In this document: positions 45,901 to 54,934 of the stretch, one piece after another
Layout: each line of letters begins with the position of its first letter
Position numbering within the stretch: position 1 is the first letter of the stretch
Origin: Thermanaerothrix sp.
Lineage (GTDB): Bacteria > Synergistota > Synergistia > Synergistales > Synergistaceae
NCBI GenBank assembly: GCA_026417795.1
Contig: JAOACP010000005.1
Span: 35,001-89,971 of the forward strand
Length of the DNA stretch: 54,971 nt
Reading direction: 5' to 3'
The notes under the pieces: model-generated
Told to the model about the DNA's origin: nothing
Seen by the model: only the letters and a program-made list of their open reading frames with translations
The model's database searches: none
Program-made: the position numbers and the translations under genes

Positions 45901-47301
45901 GTGGCTTTTAGCATCTTCAATGATCTCACCAACAAAAAGGAACCCTTTGTGCCGGTGGAGGAGGGCAAGGTTAGGTTTTACGTGTGTGGACCTACGGTTT
46001 ACGATTACTTCCACATCGGCAACGCAAGACCATTCATAGTCTTCGACGTCATGCGCAGATACCTGGAGTACCTAGGGTATGAGGTCAAGTACGTACAAAA
46101 CTTCACAGACATAGATGACAAGATGATAAACCGTGCCAACGAGATGGGAATCACCGTTGAGGAGTTGGCCGATAGGTTCATAGAGGCCTATTACCAGGAC
46201 GCAGACGCCCTTGGGATAAAGCGTGCCACCGTAAACCCCAAGGCCACCGACGAAATACCGCACATCATAGAGCTCATAGAGACCCTGATACGCAAGGGAC
46301 ACGCGTACCAGGCGGATGGGGACGTGTACTTTGACGTTAAAAGCTATCCCGTCTATGGCAAGCTGATCCGCCAGGACCTGGAGGAGCTTCAAGCCGGAGC
46401 CCGCATTGAGGTGGATCCACGGAAGCGGCACCCTCTGGATTTCGCCCTTTGGAAGGCCCAGAAGCCGGGGGAACCAGCGTGGGAAAGCCCCTGGGGGTTA
46501 GGGCGGCCGGGATGGCATATCGAATGCAGTGCCATGTGCAGGCATCACCTGGGGGAAACCGTGGACATCCACGGTGGGGGCTGCGACCTGGTGTTCCCAC
46601 ACCATGAGAACGAGATAGCCCAGTCAGAGGCCGCCACCGGGAAACCCTTTGTCCGGTACTGGGTTCACAATGGGTACCTGATGATAGACAAGGAAAAGAT
46701 GTCAAAATCCCTTGGGAATTTCATGACCGCAAGGGACCTTATGAAGAAGTTCCATCCCCTGGTTATAAGGTTATTCATGCTGTCCGCCCATTATAGATCT
46801 CCCATAAACTTCTCCGAGGACAACCTGCGCCAGGCTCAAAGCGCCCTGGAGCGTCTACGGAATGGCTGGGCGGAGATATCCTTCGCATTGACCCGGCAAG
46901 ATGCAGGGGGGGTATCGGAGGAACTTAGATCCACCATAAGGGAGAGCCGGGAACAGTTCATAAACGCCATGGACGATGACCTAAACACCGCTGAAGCCAT
47001 GGGGGCGGTTTTCGCGTTGGTAAGATCCGCCAACTCCCACATAGGCTCCCAATCCCCGCTGGATATGGAAGCATTGGAGGAAGCGGCCCGTTTCCTAGAA
47101 GAAGTGGATCAGATAATGGGCATCATCGGCATAGAAAAGGCCCAATCACTGGACCAGGAGGTAGAACAGCTGATAGATCAGAGAAACCGGGCCAGAAAGG
47201 AACGAAACTTTAAAGAGGCAGACGCCATAAGGGATAAACTCCTCAGCATGGGTATAGTGCTTGAGGACACGCCCCAGGGTACTAGATGGAAGAAGGCATG
47301 A
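45901..47301 (+). CDS. cysS: Cysteinyl-tRNA synthetase
   Basis: 466 aa class I synthetase. [17 protein letters not shown] holds the first zinc Cys and the HIGH-type motif. The GWHIECSAM...[14 protein letters not shown] region gives the remaining zinc ligands, and KMSKSLGNF is near residue 265. The C-terminal helical anticodon domain ends at TRWKKA. GTG start with GGGAGG 7 nt upstream. One of only two complete plus-strand genes here. Confidence 0.96.
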   Translation: MAFSIFNDLTNKKEPFVPVEEGKVRFYVCGPTVYDYFHIGNARPFIVFDVMRRYLEYLGYEVKYVQNFTDIDDKMINRANEMGITVEELADRFIEAYYQDADALGIKRATVNPKATDEIPHIIELIETLIRKGHAYQADGDVYFDVKSYPVYGKLIRQDLEELQAGARIEVDPRKRHPLDFALWKAQKPGEPAWESPWGLGRPGWHIECSAMCRHHLGETVDIHGGGCDLVFPHHENEIAQSEAATGKPFVRYWVHNGYLMIDKEKMSKSLGNFMTARDLMKKFHPLVIRLFMLSAHYRSPINFSEDNLRQAQSALERLRNGWAEISFALTRQDAGGVSEELRSTIRESREQFINAMDDDLNTAEAMGAVFALVRSANSHIGSQSPLDMEALEEAARFLEEVDQIMGIIGIEKAQSLDQEVEQLIDQRNRARKERNFKEADAIRDKLLSMGIVLEDTPQGTRWKKA

Positions 47302-47343
47302 GGGCAAACGTTTCTATCTTTTACGATTACAACAACCAAACGT

Positions 47344-47376
47344 AAATTAGGGGGGGTAAGGAATCCCCCCTAATTT
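47344..47376. terminator. Bidirectional terminator between cysS and glpX
   Basis: A 12-bp stem (47344-47355 with 47365-47376) has A-rich and T-rich ends on both strands, serving the converging cysS and glpX genes. The 47377-47453 remainder shows nothing further. Confidence 0.85.
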
Positions 47377-47453
47377 GCGTTATAGTTCCTATGATCACGA
47401 TTCCTTACAAGTCAACAACCCCAGTGACCCGCCTCTGGCATAACGCACAAGCC

Positions 47454-48425
47454 CTAAACGGACGGACCGTACTCTATGCCGCTTATCTTCTCCAGCTTGT
47501 CCAGTTGATGTATGGCTTCAACATACCGGATGGTACCGCTCTTTGACCTCATGACCATCGACGTGGTCTTTATCCTGTCCCCCTGGTACTTAACCCCCTT
47601 CAGGAATTCCCCATCCGTTATTCCCGTAGCGGCAAAGAACACGTTGTCGCTGCTTACAAGATCGTTGAGGGTAAGCACCCTGTCAAGATCCATGCCTAAC
47701 TCCCTGCAACGGGAGGCTTCCTCTTCATTTCTGGGCCAAAGCTTGCACTGCATGTTACCCCCTACGCACTTTATGGCGCAGGCGCTTATCACCGCCTCTG
47801 GAGATCCGCCTATCCCAAGGAGCAGATCTATGCCGCTGTCATCCTTGCACGTCATAAGAGCTCCCGCCACATCTCCGTCCCTTATAAGCCTTATCCTGGC
47901 CCTCATGGCCCTTATGCGCTTTATCAAATCCTCGTGCCTTGGACGGTCAAGCACCACAACCGTAACGTCCTCCACGGACTTCTTCAATGCCGCCGCCACC
48001 CTGCGCAGGTTCTCCTCAACCGGGGCTTCGATATCTATAGCATGGGCCGCACCAGGCCCAGTGGCGATCTTATCCATGTAGAAAATGTGCTTGGGATCAT
48101 ACAAGGACCCCTTCTCCGCCACCGCCACCACGCTAACCGCGTTTGGCTGCCCCTCCGCACACAACCTGGTGCCGTCAATGGGATCCACCGCGATGTCAAC
48201 CTCAGGAGGCTCGCCGGTACCAAGCCTCTCTCCGTTAAAAAGCATAGGGGCCTCGTCCTTCTCTCCCTCCCCTATGACCACCACACCATCCATGTGGATC
48301 GTGTTAAGCATATACCTCATGGCATCAACCGCAGCCTTATCGGCGCCGTTCTTGTCCCCTCGCCCCATCCACCTACCCGCCGCCATAGCCGCAGATTCGG
48401 TGGCCCTCACCAACTCCAACGCCAT
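47454..48425 (-). CDS. glpX: Class II fructose-1,6-bisphosphatase (GlpX type)
   Basis: 323 aa from ATG at 48425 (GGAG 6 nt upstream); GTG at 48455 would add ten residues. Family marks are RWMGRGDKNGADKAAVDAMR, IGEGEKDEAPML, the metal-binding DPIDGTRLCAEG and LLGIGGSPEAVISA. Gluconeogenic enzyme, fitting growth on amino acids. It lies downstream of purB and ends at a shared terminator. Confidence 0.93.
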   Translation of the reverse strand: MALELVRATESAAMAAGRWMGRGDKNGADKAAVDAMRYMLNTIHMDGVVVIGEGEKDEAPMLFNGERLGTGEPPEVDIAVDPIDGTRLCAEGQPNAVSVVAVAEKGSLYDPKHIFYMDKIATGPGAAHAIDIEAPVEENLRRVAAALKKSVEDVTVVVLDRPRHEDLIKRIRAMRARIRLIRDGDVAGALMTCKDDSGIDLLLGIGGSPEAVISACAIKCVGGNMQCKLWPRNEEEASRCRELGMDLDRVLTLNDLVSSDNVFFAATGITDGEFLKGVKYQGDRIKTTSMVMRSKSGTIRYVEAIHQLDKLEKISGIEYGPSV

Positions 48426-48527
48426 GTTCCTCTCCGGAGCATACAACCGAAGCACCCCCTGACATTTTTAATATTTAATAATAACCAAACCCTTAGGTCC
48501 TAAAACCTAAACCGCAGATGAATCCAT

Positions 48528-49826
48528 TCAGTTGAGCTCCGGGAACCTGGAGAAAACTTCTTCCACGTGCCTGGTAAAAAAGCCCACGTCAAAAAGGGAT
48601 TCCAGCTCCTCCTTGGGTACGGCCTTAAGTCTGCCGTCCGCAGCGAGTAGGTCCAACAGCCTCTCTCCGGTATTCCAACACCTCATGGCGTTATCCTGAA
48701 CCACAGAGTAGGCTTCCTCTCTGGACATTCCAAGGCGCTCCACGAGGAAGAGCAGAACCCTCCCGCTGAATAGGAGCCCTCCAGTCATATCCATGTTTTG
48801 CCTCATCCTATCCTGGTCAACGGTAAGACCTGAAAGGACCTTCTTCGCGGAACGTATCATGAAATGGGACACGTGGAAAGCGTCGGGCCATATGACCCTC
48901 TCCGTTGAAGAATGGCTTATGTCTCGCTCGTGCCAAAGGGCTATGTTCTCCATGGATGTCAAGGCATAGGATCGAAGCAACCTGGCCATACCGCATATCC
49001 GCTCACACAATATGGGGTTTTTCTTATGCGGCATGGCGCTTGATCCCTTCTGCCCCTTCCCAAAGGGTTCCAAAGCCTCCAGCACCTCGGTCCTCTGAAG
49101 GTGCCGGATCTCCAGGGCAAGCCTCTCCAGGGATCCACCCATTATGGCTAAAGAGCAAAGCAGCGAACAGTGCCTGTCCCTTTGTATTATCTGGTTCGAT
49201 ACTTCGTCCCGCCTAAGTCCAAGGGACTCACACACCTTCGCCTCTATGTGGGGAGGACAGTTAGCATAGGTCCCAACCGCTCCGGATATCTTCCCAACCC
49301 GGATCTCCTCCGAAGCGGACTTTATTCTAGAAAAGTCCCTTTTAATCTGAGCGTAGTGGTTTAAAAGTTTAAGCCCAAAGGTCATGGGCTCCGCATGAAC
49401 TCCATGGGTTCTGCCGGCGCAGGGGGTGAACTTATGTGAAACCGCCAGATCCCCCAAGATCTTCAGTAATTCCTCCATCTCCTGCAGTATCACCTTGGAA
49501 GACCTATAAAGCAAAAGCGACGAGGCGGTATCAACCACATCGCTACTGGTAAGTCCAAGATGTATATAGCGTCCGCTCTCCCCAACCCGTTCCGCCACCG
49601 CGCTCACAAAGGCTATGACATCGTGCTGGGTGACCTCCTCTATCTGCCTTATCCTATCGACGTCAAACCCTGCCCTGGACTCTATGGCCTCCATGTGCTC
49701 CCCAGGGATAACGCCTTCTTCCGCCCAAGCCCTACAGGCAGCGATCTCCACCTCAAGCCATGCATTGAACCGATTCTCATCGGACCATATGCCGCGCATC
49801 TCCTCCGTCTCATACCGATGTATCAA
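48528..49826 (-). CDS. purB: Adenylosuccinate lyase
   Basis: 432 aa from TTG at 49826 (GGGGGGA 6 nt upstream), giving the standard N-terminus IHRYETEEMRGIWSDENRF. The upstream 50 codons of the open frame are rejected. The fumarase/aspartase signature SSAMPHKKNPIL lies near residue 260, with HLGLTSSDVVDT near 85 and GRTHGVHAEPMTFG near 140. Acts twice in purine synthesis. Follows the hypothetical gene by 73 nt. Confidence 0.95.
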   Translation of the reverse strand: MIHRYETEEMRGIWSDENRFNAWLEVEIAACRAWAEEGVIPGEHMEAIESRAGFDVDRIRQIEEVTQHDVIAFVSAVAERVGESGRYIHLGLTSSDVVDTASSLLLYRSSKVILQEMEELLKILGDLAVSHKFTPCAGRTHGVHAEPMTFGLKLLNHYAQIKRDFSRIKSASEEIRVGKISGAVGTYANCPPHIEAKVCESLGLRRDEVSNQIIQRDRHCSLLCSLAIMGGSLERLALEIRHLQRTEVLEALEPFGKGQKGSSAMPHKKNPILCERICGMARLLRSYALTSMENIALWHERDISHSSTERVIWPDAFHVSHFMIRSAKKVLSGLTVDQDRMRQNMDMTGGLLFSGRVLLFLVERLGMSREEAYSVVQDNAMRCWNTGERLLDLLAADGRLKAVPKEELESLFDVGFFTRHVEEVFSRFPELN

Positions 49827-49899
49827 AAAAATCCCCCCAATGCTCGCCGGATAATAAAAAACATCTTCCCAAAGGCATGGATTGAACAACCCAGCCAAA

Positions 49900-50652
49900 C
49901 TAGGCTTCCACAGCCCCCTTGGAGCGCTTTGCCTTGGAGCTGCGGGGAGATCTTGGTTTACCGACCCCTTCCTCATTGGGCATGGGGATAAAAAGATACC
50001 CCATCAGATCCTTTTCCCACATGCAAGGCACCACCTCTCCACCTTGAGGCACCACATCCTGAGGATCAAAAACCCTTACGTCCAAGCCGTTATCCCTAAA
50101 ACGGTCCACAATAGACCGTCCCACCGCAGCCCATTTGCATATCTCTCTGGCGGAAGCGCTGTCCGATGAAATGTCTTCCAGCCTATAAATACCCTCACCT
50201 AGGGGGTGGATCATGAAAACCCTTTCAGAACCATCATGCCAAAGGGACACCACGTCCTCCCCCGAAGATACCGCCCCATCTATGGCCTCCACAAGGCCTT
50301 CTAAAGAACCATACTCACTAACCCCCGCAGGATTCAACCTTCCCAACCGAGTCGAAAAAAGAGGTACCGGCACATCCCACCAATGGGGCACCCCAGTTGC
50401 CTCGGCAACCATGTGATAAGTTGCGGCTTCTTCCTCTAGAAAAAAGATCTTACCATCAAGGGATGAATCAACCGATGGAGACCTGCGGTATTCAAACTTT
50501 ACCATCACCGTTTCTACTTCAACGGAATCGTCTGCCTCAACGAATGGTATGAGCTCGTCCTTGTGTATTAAAACAACACCACCGGGGCTGCGGTGACCCA
50601 GATAATCGGCCCCGGATCTAAATATCTCCCGCAAGGCCTCCCGCAGCGTCAT
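49900..50652 (-). CDS. Hypothetical protein between ftsY and purB
   Basis: 250 aa, not recognised. It starts with an ATGA overlap with ftsY, so it is co-translated. Two similar-looking halves can be felt: GGVVLIHKDELIPFVEADDSVEVETV near residue 25, and a C-terminal part with WDVPVPLF, YGSLEGLVEAIDGAV and a VSLWHDGSERVFMIHP segment. The tail is basic (SPRSSKAKRSKG). No helices long enough for membrane insertion and no cysteine clusters. Probably cytoplasmic; function unknown. Confidence 0.75.
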   Translation of the reverse strand: MTLREALREIFRSGADYLGHRSPGGVVLIHKDELIPFVEADDSVEVETVMVKFEYRRSPSVDSSLDGKIFFLEEEAATYHMVAEATGVPHWWDVPVPLFSTRLGRLNPAGVSEYGSLEGLVEAIDGAVSSGEDVVSLWHDGSERVFMIHPLGEGIYRLEDISSDSASAREICKWAAVGRSIVDRFRDNGLDVRVFDPQDVVPQGGEVVPCMWEKDLMGYLFIPMPNEEGVGKPRSPRSSKAKRSKGAVEA

Positions 50653-51578
50653 GCCTCTGCACCGCCCCCAAGCAAGTCCTCAACGAAAGAGTCACAGGAG
50701 AAGGGCTCCAGATCCTCCATTCCCTCTCCAACCCCCACGTACAAAACCGGCACCTTAAGCTCCGACGTCATGGCCAAAACGGTTCCGCCCTTTGCGGTGT
50801 GATCAAACTTGGTAAGTATCAACCCCTTAAGGGGCATGGCCCCGTTAAAAGCCTTGGCTTGGGCTAAGGCATTCTGACCCGTTATTGCATCCACCACCAA
50901 AAGCGGGTATATATCGTCGGCGGACAGGTCCTTAAGAGCCACCCTGTATATCTTAGCAAGCTCCTCCATCAGGTTATGCTTAGTGTGGAGCCTTCCAGCG
51001 GTGTCGGCTATCACCACTCCGCCTGCAGTTTTAACCGACTGTATGGCATCATACACCACTGCCGCGGAGTCCCCACCGGGCTCTTGGGCGATTACCCTTA
51101 CTCCCGCACGCTTACCCCACACCTTAAGCTGATCTATGGCGGCAGCCCTAAAGGTATCCGCCGCTGCCAATACCACGTTACGTCCTTCGCTCTTGAGCAA
51201 CCGTGCCAGCTTTGCAGCGGTGGTGGTCTTTCCACTTCCGTTGACCCCTATAAGCAAAACAAGTCCCACAGGCCCCTTGAAACCAAGGGCGAAACCGCTT
51301 CCTTGTGCCTGGCTTAACATGTCCTTAAGCATCTTTGCGAAATGGGCCTTAAGGTCAGAAGCCCTTGATATCCTGGAGGAAAGCGCAAACTCCTTAAGGT
51401 CTTTCACCAGGGCCTCGGAAAGCCCAACCCCCACGTCCCCAGCTATGAGATGTTCCTCAAGGCGCTCAAAAAAATGGTCGGTTACCGGTTCATCGGAGAA
51501 GATGTTCCAAAGCCCATACTCCCAACGGGCCTTTACGTCCTTTACTTTATCAAATACCTTCTTGAGAAAACCTATCAA
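50649..51578 (-). CDS. ftsY: Signal recognition particle receptor FtsY
   Basis: 309 aa SRP GTPase. The N domain spans about 1-95 and the G domain then carries GVNGSGKTTTAAKLA, DTFRAAAIDQL, DTAGRLHTKHNLMEEL and TKFDHTAKGG. No long acidic A domain, as in many non-proteobacteria. TTG start overlaps the ricT stop (TTGA) with GGAGGGGG upstream. Docks ribosome-SRP complexes at the membrane. Confidence 0.95.
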   Translation of the reverse strand: MIGFLKKVFDKVKDVKARWEYGLWNIFSDEPVTDHFFERLEEHLIAGDVGVGLSEALVKDLKEFALSSRISRASDLKAHFAKMLKDMLSQAQGSGFALGFKGPVGLVLLIGVNGSGKTTTAAKLARLLKSEGRNVVLAAADTFRAAAIDQLKVWGKRAGVRVIAQEPGGDSAAVVYDAIQSVKTAGGVVIADTAGRLHTKHNLMEELAKIYRVALKDLSADDIYPLLVVDAITGQNALAQAKAFNGAMPLKGLILTKFDHTAKGGTVLAMTSELKVPVLYVGVGEGMEDLEPFSCDSFVEDLLGGGAEA

Positions 51579-52849
51579 TTGGATTCCCCCTCCTTCTCCC
51601 TCTCTGGCCTGTTCTTACTCCTCCTGCCCTTCCACTTTCTGCGTTTGGAAGCGGTTTTGCTCCTGTCAAGGGTCTCCGCGGAAGGCAAGGCAACCCCATC
51701 GGGAGCCAAGCTAGGTGATCCAGCATCAGCAGTAGATGGCCTACCCTCGGCAGCAGCCCTATCCTTATCCTTGCCATTCTTCGGCTTCCTACGCCTGCGC
51801 CGCCGCTTAGGAACCACTTCTTCCTTCTCCGCCAGCCCATCGGACTCAGCAATGGCATCTAAACTCTCAACGGCATCCACCGAAAGCTCAAGTTCTGGCG
51901 TCTCAAAATGACCCGCATTGGATTTCATACAGGCATCGCAATGTGATTCCTCCGGCAAATCCGGGGCTTCCCAAGCCTCCCCCTTGGTAACCGCATCCTT
52001 AAACTGCTCGAAAAACCGCACCGGAACCATTATCTCCCCGCCACCGGGGACAGAACATCGGACGGACGAACTTCCAAGATCCACCCCCAACACCACGTAA
52101 TTACCCGCAGGGGTTTTTATCTTAGAACCCGGGTTCGGCAGCTCCTCCCACAGCTCCCTGTAGGTCTTGTGCTCGTAGCTCATGCAACACATGAGCCTAC
52201 CACATAGACCAGATATTTTAGTGGGGTTAAGCGCCAGGTTCTGCTCCTTAACCATCTTTATACATATAGGAGCAAACTGATGAAGCCAGTAACTACAGCA
52301 GCATGGCCTGCCACAGGGAGCAAGGCCCCTTATTATCTTGGCCTCGTCCCTAACTCCCACTTGGCGAAGCTCTATCCGGGTCCTAAACTCCTTCGCCAGG
52401 TCTTTCACCAATGCCCGGAAGTCCACCCGCTGCTCGGATGTAAAGTAAAAGAAGAGCTTTTTCCTGTTAGGCAGATACTCCGCATCGATGATCTTCATCG
52501 GAAGCTGATGGGATTCCAGAATGGCCCTGGCGGACTTAAGAGCCCCATCGTTTTCCATGGACAACCGATCTATCTCATTAAGTTCCTCTTCCCCCAAAGG
52601 GGAAACAAACTCAAGGTCCATAACCAGTGGCTCCGATCTAACCCCATCCCCCATATCCTGGTTAGATCTCATGGACCTGAGCTCCTCTTCCTTCTCCTCC
52701 GATATCGTACCGAGCACCACCGCGGTTTCTTCCCCCCTGGGGGAGGAAACCATCACCCTGTCTCCCTTCGACAACGAAATCGCTGGGTCATCCAATGAAA
52801 ATATTCCAAGGTACCTGGGCTTACCAAGCACCACAAGATATTTAGGCAA
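51575..52849 (-). CDS. PSP1/RicT family protein with basic C-terminal tail
   Basis: 424 aa from TTG at 52849 (GGAGGG 8 nt upstream). The PSP1 C-terminal domain is in the first 270 residues, with the cysteine motifs CGRPCCCSYWL and LCGRLMCCMSYEH that in B. subtilis RicT help bind iron-sulfur clusters in the RicAFT complex. A low-complexity tail (about 330-424) has KRRRRRRKP and repeated Lys/Arg/Ser stretches, and may bind nucleic acid. Position between holB and ftsY is close to the tmk-holB-ricT order of Firmicutes. Confidence 0.88.
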   Translation of the reverse strand: MPKYLVVLGKPRYLGIFSLDDPAISLSKGDRVMVSSPRGEETAVVLGTISEEKEEELRSMRSNQDMGDGVRSEPLVMDLEFVSPLGEEELNEIDRLSMENDGALKSARAILESHQLPMKIIDAEYLPNRKKLFFYFTSEQRVDFRALVKDLAKEFRTRIELRQVGVRDEAKIIRGLAPCGRPCCCSYWLHQFAPICIKMVKEQNLALNPTKISGLCGRLMCCMSYEHKTYRELWEELPNPGSKIKTPAGNYVVLGVDLGSSSVRCSVPGGGEIMVPVRFFEQFKDAVTKGEAWEAPDLPEESHCDACMKSNAGHFETPELELSVDAVESLDAIAESDGLAEKEEVVPKRRRRRRKPKNGKDKDRAAAEGRPSTADAGSPSLAPDGVALPSAETLDRSKTASKRRKWKGRRSKNRPEREKEGESN

Positions 52850-53558
52850 AGTCCAATCCCTCCTCAAGGGTTAAGAACGCCATATCCGCCCCCATAGAGG
52901 TGGACATGGGATGATTCGAAAGGATCTCAACCAAGCGAGAAGCCCGGTCAGCATTTTCTAGCATACCATCCACGACCATTTGTGTTACCCACCCCTGGAT
53001 CTCATTCCTAAGCCTTGGCAAATCCCACTGGGTCTTGCCGCCGCTCCCGCAGGCCCTCATGATCCTCGCCCATGCCTCAGAATCGGATGGATACGATGAC
53101 GGCTCGTGCATCTCCGGGGGGAGCAGGTTGAACATGCTAACCCGGCTCCTCAAGGTTGGTAAAAGGTTATCCCTCTCCAAAAGGAAAACCACCTTGGATC
53201 CTCCAGGTGGTTCCTCCGTAACCTTCAAAAGACTGTTAGCCGCCGCAGCAGAGAGCTTGTCGGCGGAAAAGACCAACCCAATCCTAAAGGGCCTTCCAAC
53301 GGGGGAAAGGGACAACTCCATTGCCAGTGGTTTACAAATCTCTATGCCAGGAGGAGTGCCGGGGGCCCCAAGGGCTATGAGATCATCCATGCCCATCCCA
53401 TCTTCCCCCCAAAGAGCCCTCGCCACTTTGACGCCCAAGGCCTCCTGAAATGCCTCGGGAATCACAAAACACAGGCTCTGGCAGCGGCCAGAGCGGGCCA
53501 TCCGAATAAAGTCATCCCATCGAGGGTTGGAAATCAGGAAAGAATCGATATCAAGCAA
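52842..53558 (-). CDS. holB: DNA polymerase III delta-prime subunit-like protein, short
   Basis: 238 aa from TTG at 53558, where AGGAG stands 8-9 nt upstream; the longer frame overlaps yaaR by 157 nt. Clamp-loader AAA features remain: SAAAANSLLKVTEEPPGGSKVVFLL (sensor-1 side) and LLPTLRSRVSMFNL. The Walker A loop is replaced by PEAFQEALGVKV and the four zinc cysteines of usual delta-prime are missing. Delta-prime does not need ATP hydrolysis, so this can still be a functional subunit. Shorter than the typical 320 aa. Confidence 0.75.
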   Translation of the reverse strand: MLDIDSFLISNPRWDDFIRMARSGRCQSLCFVIPEAFQEALGVKVARALWGEDGMGMDDLIALGAPGTPPGIEICKPLAMELSLSPVGRPFRIGLVFSADKLSAAAANSLLKVTEEPPGGSKVVFLLERDNLLPTLRSRVSMFNLLPPEMHEPSSYPSDSEAWARIMRACGSGGKTQWDLPRLRNEIQGWVTQMVVDGMLENADRASRLVEILSNHPMSTSMGADMAFLTLEEGLDFA

Positions 53559-53971
53559 CCTTTTATCTCCTCCACCAGATCCAAGACTCTTGAGCGATCC
53601 CCTTCTCCTGCTATCACCGCCTCCAGCTCGGAAAGGGCGTTTTCGGTCCTCTCTATAAGCACATAGAGGGTCCTCTCGGACCTCCTCCACTTATAATCAC
53701 GTTTGAGGGCCATGGTGCTACGAACCATCGCTATGGCCAGGCCTATTAACTGCCTATACCGCTGAAGGGCCGAGGTGGATGGATGTTTTGAAAGGCTATC
53801 CCCCAAAGAACGAATCTCCTCTATCAACCTTGACCGCTCTACCTCTTCCATGGCATCCAAAAAGCTGGCCCCTTCAACCCTATCCCCAGCCTTGGACTGC
53901 CCAGTACCCCTACCCCCAAGGAAAACCCCCTGGTTGCCGGAACTCCTCTTTCCCCGGCCATCCACCTTCAT
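53534..53971 (-). CDS. YaaR-like DUF327 protein
   Basis: 145 aa from ATG at 53971 (ATGA overlap with tmk; TTG at 53977 also possible). A disordered Gly/Lys-rich start is followed by a helical DUF327 domain: FLDAMEEVERSRLIEEIRSLGDSLSKHPS near residue 40, RYRQLIGLAIAMV and YKWRRSERTLYVLIER. YaaR lies between tmk and holB in Firmicutes as well. Function poorly known. Overlaps holB by 25 nt. Confidence 0.82.
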   Translation of the reverse strand: MKVDGRGKRSSGNQGVFLGGRGTGQSKAGDRVEGASFLDAMEEVERSRLIEEIRSLGDSLSKHPSTSALQRYRQLIGLAIAMVRSTMALKRDYKWRRSERTLYVLIERTENALSELEAVIAGEGDRSRVLDLVEEIKGCLISILS

Positions 53972-54585
53972 GAACAAAGCATCCTCACCAACTCTTCTTT
54001 CAGCCGCTGAAAGACCTCTTCGGGGTCTCCGGAAGCAGGTATTCTAACGAATCTCTCCGGTTCCCTGACAGCTATGGCACGGTATCCTTCCCGCACCCTT
54101 CTGAAGAATTCCAATCCCCTCGCCTCTATCCTATCACCGCCTCCCCTGGAAGAAAGCCTGGCCATGGCATCCTCGGGAGATATGTCAAGCCAAAGAGTGC
54201 CAGTCGGAAGCGGAAGCTTCAGGGAAGAAAAAACATCCACCACCAAGCTCTCAGGAAGCCCCATCCCAAAGGACTGATAGGCAACGGTGGAGTCCTGGTA
54301 ACGCTCACAAACCACCACAGCCCCATCCAAAATGGCCGGAGTGATCACCCTGGAACAGTGTTCACAACGATCCGCAAAGAAGAGGAGCATCTCAGTGTAA
54401 GGATTAGCCCAATTTCCACGAATCAACATGTCCCTTATGGCACCGTCTCCCCAACCACCCGGTTCTCTGGTCCAAACCACCGGCCTGCCAAGCTCCTGCC
54501 TAATCCAGGATACCACTTTGCCTGCCTGGGTGCTCTTTCCGGATCCATCTATGCCCTCTATCGTCAGAAAGAAGCCCAAGGACAT
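53968..54585 (-). CDS. tmk: Thymidylate kinase
   Basis: 205 aa from ATG at 54585 (GGGGG upstream). P-loop IEGIDGSGKSTQAG near residue 9, the DRX-type motif CERYQDSTVAYQ near 95 and TREPGGWGDGAIRDML near 37. The open frame continues upstream into tRNA-Sec, which is rejected. Phosphorylates dTMP. First gene of tmk-yaaR-holB-ricT-ftsY-hyp-purB-glpX. Confidence 0.95.
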   Translation of the reverse strand: MSLGFFLTIEGIDGSGKSTQAGKVVSWIRQELGRPVVWTREPGGWGDGAIRDMLIRGNWANPYTEMLLFFADRCEHCSRVITPAILDGAVVVCERYQDSTVAYQSFGMGLPESLVVDVFSSLKLPLPTGTLWLDISPEDAMARLSSRGGGDRIEARGLEFFRRVREGYRAIAVREPERFVRIPASGDPEEVFQRLKEELVRMLCS

Positions 54586-54626
54586 CAAAAATCCCCCTGC
54601 CTCCCGTGATTTTAAGCGAAACATCC

Positions 54627-54662
54627 TAAAAAATAAGCCCCTCCTCGGAAGGGAAGGGGCTT
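54627..54662 (-). terminator. Terminator after tRNA-Sec
   Basis: A 7-bp stem (54656-54662 with 54635-54641), extended by three more pairs past a bulge, is followed on the minus strand by ATTTTTTAG. It lies 10 nt after the tRNA CCA and 42 nt before tmk. Confidence 0.82.
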
Positions 54663-54671
54663 TCCAGACTC

Positions 54672-54767
54672 TGGCGGAGGCGCGTGGGAATCGAACCCAC
54701 CGGGACCGGTCCACCGACCCCCACCAGGTTTGAAGCCTGGGCGCAGCACCAGCTACGACTCACCTCC
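54672..54767 (-). tRNA. selC: tRNA-Sec (anticodon TCA)
   Basis: 96-nt RNA including encoded CCA, with a long acceptor stem and an extended variable arm (GGTCGGTGGACCGGTCC region). The anticodon loop CTTCAAA gives TCA. Size and long variable arm are typical of selenocysteine tRNA, so the organism should make selenoproteins and hold selA, selB and selD elsewhere. It has its own promoter and terminator. Confidence 0.94.
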
Positions 54768-54782
54768 ACTGAGAACCAGTAA

Positions 54783-54811
54783 ATCCTACTAGTTTTTCGT
54801 CCCTCTTTCAA
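54783..54811 (-). promoter_or_regulatory. Promoter of tRNA-Sec
   Basis: TTGAAA (54811-54806), 17-bp spacer, TAGGAT (54788-54783) on the minus strand, 15 nt before the tRNA. The first IS-end repeat begins 10 nt upstream of the -35. Confidence 0.7.
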
Positions 54812-54820
54812 GGGCACGAA

Positions 54821-54881
54821 TTGCCTCACGTAAAATCTAAACGAAAAGGGAACGTTGCCTCACCTAAGAATCCAAACGAAA
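54821..54881. repeat. Tandem pair of IS-end direct repeats
   Basis: Both copies share TTGCCTCAC at one end and AAACGAAA at the other, with one 1-nt indel and two substitutions. The starts are 34 bp apart, about three helical turns. The CCTCACCT core also appears inverted as AGGTGAGG at 54921-54928, next to the start codon. Confidence 0.7.
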
Positions 54882-54934
54882 TATGATCCCCTATAGGGCG
54901 AAGCCCGAAGGGGAGAAACGAGGTGAGGTTGTCC

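Noticed and set aside
48480-48515. Palindrome TTAGGTCCTAA upstream of glpX as an operator
   Set aside because: Only 11 bp, AT-rich surroundings, no second copy nearby and no regulator gene to link it with.
53559-53690. Longer N-terminus of holB starting at 53690
   Set aside because: It would overlap yaaR by 157 nt, and the residues read like an off-frame arginine-rich shadow of yaaR. A good ribosome site precedes TTG at 53558.
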